Source: Candidatus Heimdallarchaeota archaeon (lineage in GTDB: Archaea; Asgardarchaeota; Heimdallarchaeia; JABLTI01). From it: a DNA stretch of 5,318 bases. The position numbers and the translations under genes are program-made. Under the pieces are notes generated by a model. That model was not told the DNA's origin. It ran no database searches and saw only the letters and a list, made by a program, of their open reading frames with translations. The stretch lies in contig JAGMDP010000263.1 in the NCBI GenBank assembly GCA_023128635.1, positions 1 through 5,318 on the forward strand. The letters are read 5' to 3'. How positions within the stretch are numbered: position 1 is the first letter of the stretch; every line of letters begins with the position of its first letter. Below are positions 2,538-5,318 of the stretch, in pieces.

Positions 2538-5318
2538 TTATTGGTCCTTCACGTATTGTTTTAAATCCAGCACTAAACCACTAGACATTAGTTTTGGTTT
2601 TGCTAATAATTTCTCCAATTTTCTTATTAGATTTTCAGAAATAACTCCTCCCTTTTCTAAATCCCCATAAAGCTGTTTTAGAATTGTAACGATTTCAGAT
2701 ATAGTGTATCCATCTTCTGTTTTCCCTCTGAACCGAGATGTTAAAACATGCCAGATGAAATCCTCATCCTCAAGAGAAGGAACACCAAGTTTTTTAGCGA
2801 TTTCAAGCAAGAGTTTTTTCTTTATTTGATCGAGACTTTTTTTTTGTTTTTTTTGATTTTTAATTTTTGTTTCTTTGTCTGCAGGTTTAAAGGGATCGTA
2901 GGTTTCATTTGTTTGTTTTTCTTTCTCAGTTTCAAGAAGATCTTCATCGAAAATATTACCCTTCTTAGGTGAGAAGAGTGACCCTTTTGAATCCAAATGC
3001 TGTAATCCAGCAGATTTTAAATCATCAGCTGCTGCTAAAAATAAACTATCGTTTTCATCATCTTTGTGTGAAACCTCTACTTGTTCTTCCCATGGATCAA
3101 TTTGCTCTGCGACTTCTTGCTCTTTTTTCAAATCAAAACTAAATTCAAATTCGTCTTCGGTGATTTCACTTTTAGTTTTATCAACCGATTTTTCTCCTTT
3201 ATTCCGTTTTCTAGCTTTATCTGATGGCTTTTTCTCAATTTGAGAAGTTTCCTGCAGTAAACGATGTTTTATTGATTTCAAGGCATTTGCAACGAGTTGA
3301 GAAAATTCTTGATGAGTTCGTTTTGCTTTGCTAACATTTCCTACTTCTTTTAATGAGGTCAGGTAGGACCATTGATCGAGAAGCTTTGCGGCGATTTTGC
3401 CATTTATGAAGCGATCTTCTTCTGGGAGAGCACCAAGCAATCGAATGGCTACTTCTAACATGAGATCCATAGCAACAATGCTTTCTCCCGCATCAAACAT
3501 TTTATCGATTTTCTCTAATTTCGCAAAAATGTCATTTTGAAAATTCTTTTCAACGACTAAAGATTTTATAGATATTAGTGGGATTTTCTTCTTTAGATTT
3601 AGATAGCTCTTATAGTATTCTTCCCCTCTTTCAGTTAGCATTAGTAAGTTAATAGCTTCCTCTGAATCATCCGGTGAGTTCACAATGATTTTTATGAATG
3701 ATTCATCTCTTGCGATTTCTTTTGCTCGTAGAACATCTGTCTCTGTACTATCAGGAAGCAGTTTTTCAATGCCTTCCTCTGGCAAGATTTTTCGGGGTTT
3801 TTCTTTAAGAATTCTAATTAAATCAAATATTGTTTTCCGCACTTCGGGCGAGATTCCTTCATTTCGAAGGTAGTCTTTGGATTGGATTATTCTTACATTA
3901 CTTTCTCTTATTAGATCATCCACTTCTAATTTCATTTTCGTTTCTGGTTCAAAATCAACCTTGATGTAGTTCGAACTGGAAAATTCAGGGACTAGTGTAA
4001 GATATTCCCTGACAGAAAGTTTGTTGATATTTTGTATGTCTTTTTTGGGAATGTTATATTCATTTGTTAGAAGATGCTTATCAGCCATCACTTGAAGCCT
4101 ATTGATAAATTTGGCTTGAGTGTTTTTGAAGAGTTCTTGAATTTTGGAAGGTGATCGAGCTCCTATTACTATATGGAAATCTTCTGATAATCCAAGTATT
4201 AGATCTGAGAGATTATTATCTTGCCAACTCCTCGTGTTTTGCCCAATGATTTCATCCAGATTTTCAAGAACAATTATTTTTGGTTCATCGTTTATTATAG
4301 CTCTAAGTTTTAATAAAGTGAATAAATAAGCAATTTTTGTTAATTGATCATCATTTTTAGCAAACTGAATAACAGAACCCTTTGTATCCAATAAAGATTC
4401 AAAGGATAAGGAACGTCCAATACGAGTGAAGAGGGAAATTTCCTCATAGGTTCCCAAAGGATACAAAACATTCGCAATCGTTACTGATTCATTTCGACTC
4501 ATTTTTGTTACTTCAGAAGTCAATTCTTGATTGGCAAAATCCTTGAATTGAAAAACTGATCTGGTTTGATTACTTGGATCCCTATATGCTCCTAGCAGGT
4601 ATGTTTCTATCGTTTTTGAGAGATCAGTTCTTATTCCCGAAACAGCTGCTATTATTTTCGCAAACCAATAAGCATAAACTTGTTCTCTTATCTTCTCTCC
4701 TTCTGTGCATATAATATTCAACAGATAATTTGTCCCTAACAAGTACCCCCGAACCCTTGGATTAGCCATAGCTAATTGTCCGTAATTCTCCTTTGGATCA
4801 AAAACAAGGTATTTAGCATTTGCATTTCTGAGAATATTTAGAATTAAACTTCTTCTTGCTTCTGGTTCGCCAACAACAATAACAGGGAATCGTTCATTGT
4901 GTAGAGGTAGAAAGTTGTTCTTAGTTGATAACACATGGGTTATTGCTTGAGGATCTGTTTTAGAACTGAATAATGGTTGTTGCTCACTTATTTCCTTTCT
5001 CATGTTTTTAACTACAGGTATTAACATAGAGTATTCTTGTTGTTTTGTCGTTGTTCCTAAGCCTTTTTCTTCTAAAAGTTTCTTAAGAATGGGTTCTGGC
5101 ACTTCTCTAATCTGATGAAAGTCAACTAAGATTTCTTCTCCTTTCAGATAGAGGGGTTTACCAATTGATCGTAATGTTTGATGTATATCATCTTGGATGA
5201 AATCATCGAAATGAAGTAATGACTCCTGGACGATCAATGGGTTTTCATCCTCTGAAAGGCTTTGTGGATAATAGAATTTATCACAATAATGTGCTATGAG
5301 AAGAATCAGAGGAGGAAA
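2538..5318 (-). CDS. HerA/FtsK-like pseudo-ATPase, large multidomain protein, 5' end beyond the window
   Basis: At least 926 residues: the frame runs open through the right edge, adding 27 plausible residues before the TTG at 5237 (numbers here count from that TTG). Residues about 105-430 follow the HerA/FtsK/VirB4 translocase core. FPVIVVGEPEARRS (117-130) sits at Walker A but lacks the G-K-S/T end (Lys is Arg129). YLVFDPKENYGQLA (143-156) matches the 'hhhDPxGEY' strand. KIIVLENLDEI (320-330) replaces the Walker B Asp-Glu with Glu325-Asn326. IGARSPSKI (358-366) matches the sensor 'ATQxPSxI' but with Arg for Gln. ATP hydrolysis is thus unlikely. Then come helical regions with a possible winged helix near 461-550 (LLMLTERGEEYYKSYL), a helical domain (570-660), a charged, probably disordered linker (661-800) with DPW and DPF motifs, and a C-terminal helical domain (801-899). 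Family assignment is by motif order; function is unknown, perhaps a scaffold on DNA or a partner of an active ATPase. Confidence 0.82.
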   Translation of the reverse strand, partial: FPPLILLIAHYCDKFYYPQSLSEDENPLIVQESLLHFDDFIQDDIHQTLRSIGKPLYLKGEEILVDFHQIREVPEPILKKLLEEKGLGTTTKQQEYSMLIPVVKNMRKEISEQQPLFSSKTDPQAITHVLSTKNNFLPLHNERFPVIVVGEPEARRSLILNILRNANAKYLVFDPKENYGQLAMANPRVRGYLLGTNYLLNIICTEGEKIREQVYAYWFAKIIAAVSGIRTDLSKTIETYLLGAYRDPSNQTRSVFQFKDFANQELTSEVTKMSRNESVTIANVLYPLGTYEEISLFTRIGRSLSFESLLDTKGSVIQFAKNDDQLTKIAYLFTLLKLRAIINDEPKIIVLENLDEIIGQNTRSWQDNNLSDLILGLSEDFHIVIGARSPSKIQELFKNTQAKFINRLQVMADKHLLTNEYNIPKKDIQNINKLSVREYLTLVPEFSSSNYIKVDFEPETKMKLEVDDLIRESNVRIIQSKDYLRNEGISPEVRKTIFDLIRILKEKPRKILPEEGIEKLLPDSTETDVLRAKEIARDESFIKIIVNSPDDSEEAINLLMLTERGEEYYKSYLNLKKKIPLISIKSLVVEKNFQNDIFAKLEKIDKMFDAGESIVAMDLMLEVAIRLLGALPEEDRFINGKIAAKLLDQWSYLTSLKEVGNVSKAKRTHQEFSQLVANALKSIKHRLLQETSQIEKKPSDKARKRNKGEKSVDKTKSEITEDEFEFSFDLKKEQEVAEQIDPWEEQVEVSHKDDENDSLFLAAADDLKSAGLQHLDSKGSLFSPKKGNIFDEDLLETEKEKQTNETYDPFKPADKETKIKNQKKQKKSLDQIKKKLLLEIAKKLGVPSLEDEDFIWHVLTSRFRGKTEDGYTISEIVTILKQLYGDLEKGGVISENLIRKLEKLLAKPKLMSSGLVLDLKQYVKDQ
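2837..2854 (+). repeat. Paired homopolymer tract T9-G-T8 (A8-C-A9 in the coding sense)
   Basis: Two uninterrupted T-runs (2837-2845 and 2847-2854) are separated by one G, with T5 runs following at 2857-2861 and 2864-2868. On the minus strand they encode the lysine-rich stretch KNQKKQKKS of the HerA-like protein. The tract could stop plus-strand transcripts reading out of the nuclease-like gene, and it is a potential slippage site for polymerase on the minus strand. Confidence 0.5.

Noticed and set aside
2748..2972. A 74-codon plus-strand frame with a hydrophobic, Phe-rich product resembling a membrane protein
   Set aside because: The Phe/Leu richness is the antisense of the Lys/Glu-rich linker of the HerA-like protein, including its poly-A tract.
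3685..4329. Two short plus-strand frames (3685-3873 and 4144-4329)
   Set aside because: Both are antisense to conserved parts of the HerA-like gene and show no SD, domain or promoter of their own.
4848..4871. Reading GEPEARRS as a working Walker A loop
   Set aside because: The conserved Gly-Lys before Ser is Arg-Arg, and the Walker B and sensor residues are changed too.
1..5318. Search for CRISPR arrays, tRNA or rRNA genes, insertion sequences and long repeats
   Set aside because: No spaced direct repeats, cloverleaf, rRNA-like stretch, transposase or terminal inverted repeats were seen, and no gene-free stretch exceeds about 210 bp.

Overview
The window is AT-rich (roughly one third G+C by eye) and reads as archaeal. 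The left edge carries the N-terminus of a group II chaperonin (thermosome). Its start and the start at 315 have Shine-Dalgarno (SD) matches, and the intergenic regions hold TATA-like boxes at archaeal spacing. The chaperonin sequence and the base composition would suit a mesophilic, AT-rich lineage such as an Asgard archaeon, but that placement is an inference that five genes cannot prove.

Layout, left to right: (1) complement(<1..106), the first 35 codons of a thermosome subunit. (2) A 208-bp divergent regulatory region with a TATA box, two SD sites, a 28-nt hairpin and three copies of a TGCTTTT motif. (3) 315..1052 (+), a 245-residue protein with a probable N-terminal OB-fold, starting at TTG. 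(4) complement(1060..1887), a 275-residue polytopic membrane protein that looks like an M50-type intramembrane protease whose HExxH motif has become HNVWH. (5) A 156-bp divergent promoter region with TATA boxes for both sides and an 18-bp dyad. (6) 2044..2532 (+), a 162-residue PD-(D/E)XK-fold nuclease candidate with a D...ExE active site. (7) complement(2538..>5318), a very long HerA/FtsK-like protein whose Walker A, Walker B and sensor motifs are all altered, followed by helical domains, a charged disordered linker and a C-terminal helical domain. Its frame stays open to the right edge, so the gene is probably cut by the window.

The genes form two tail-to-tail pairs with gaps of only 7 and 5 bp, so 3' ends of opposing transcripts should overlap. 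The most interesting combination is the small nuclease-like protein beside the HerA-like pseudo-ATPase. It recalls the NurA nuclease/HerA translocase pairing used in archaeal end resection and the nuclease/HerA pairs used in defence. Here, however, the ATPase seems unable to bind or hydrolyse ATP and the two genes are convergent rather than co-transcribed, so a joint function is only a hypothesis. No mobile element, CRISPR array, tRNA or rRNA was seen.
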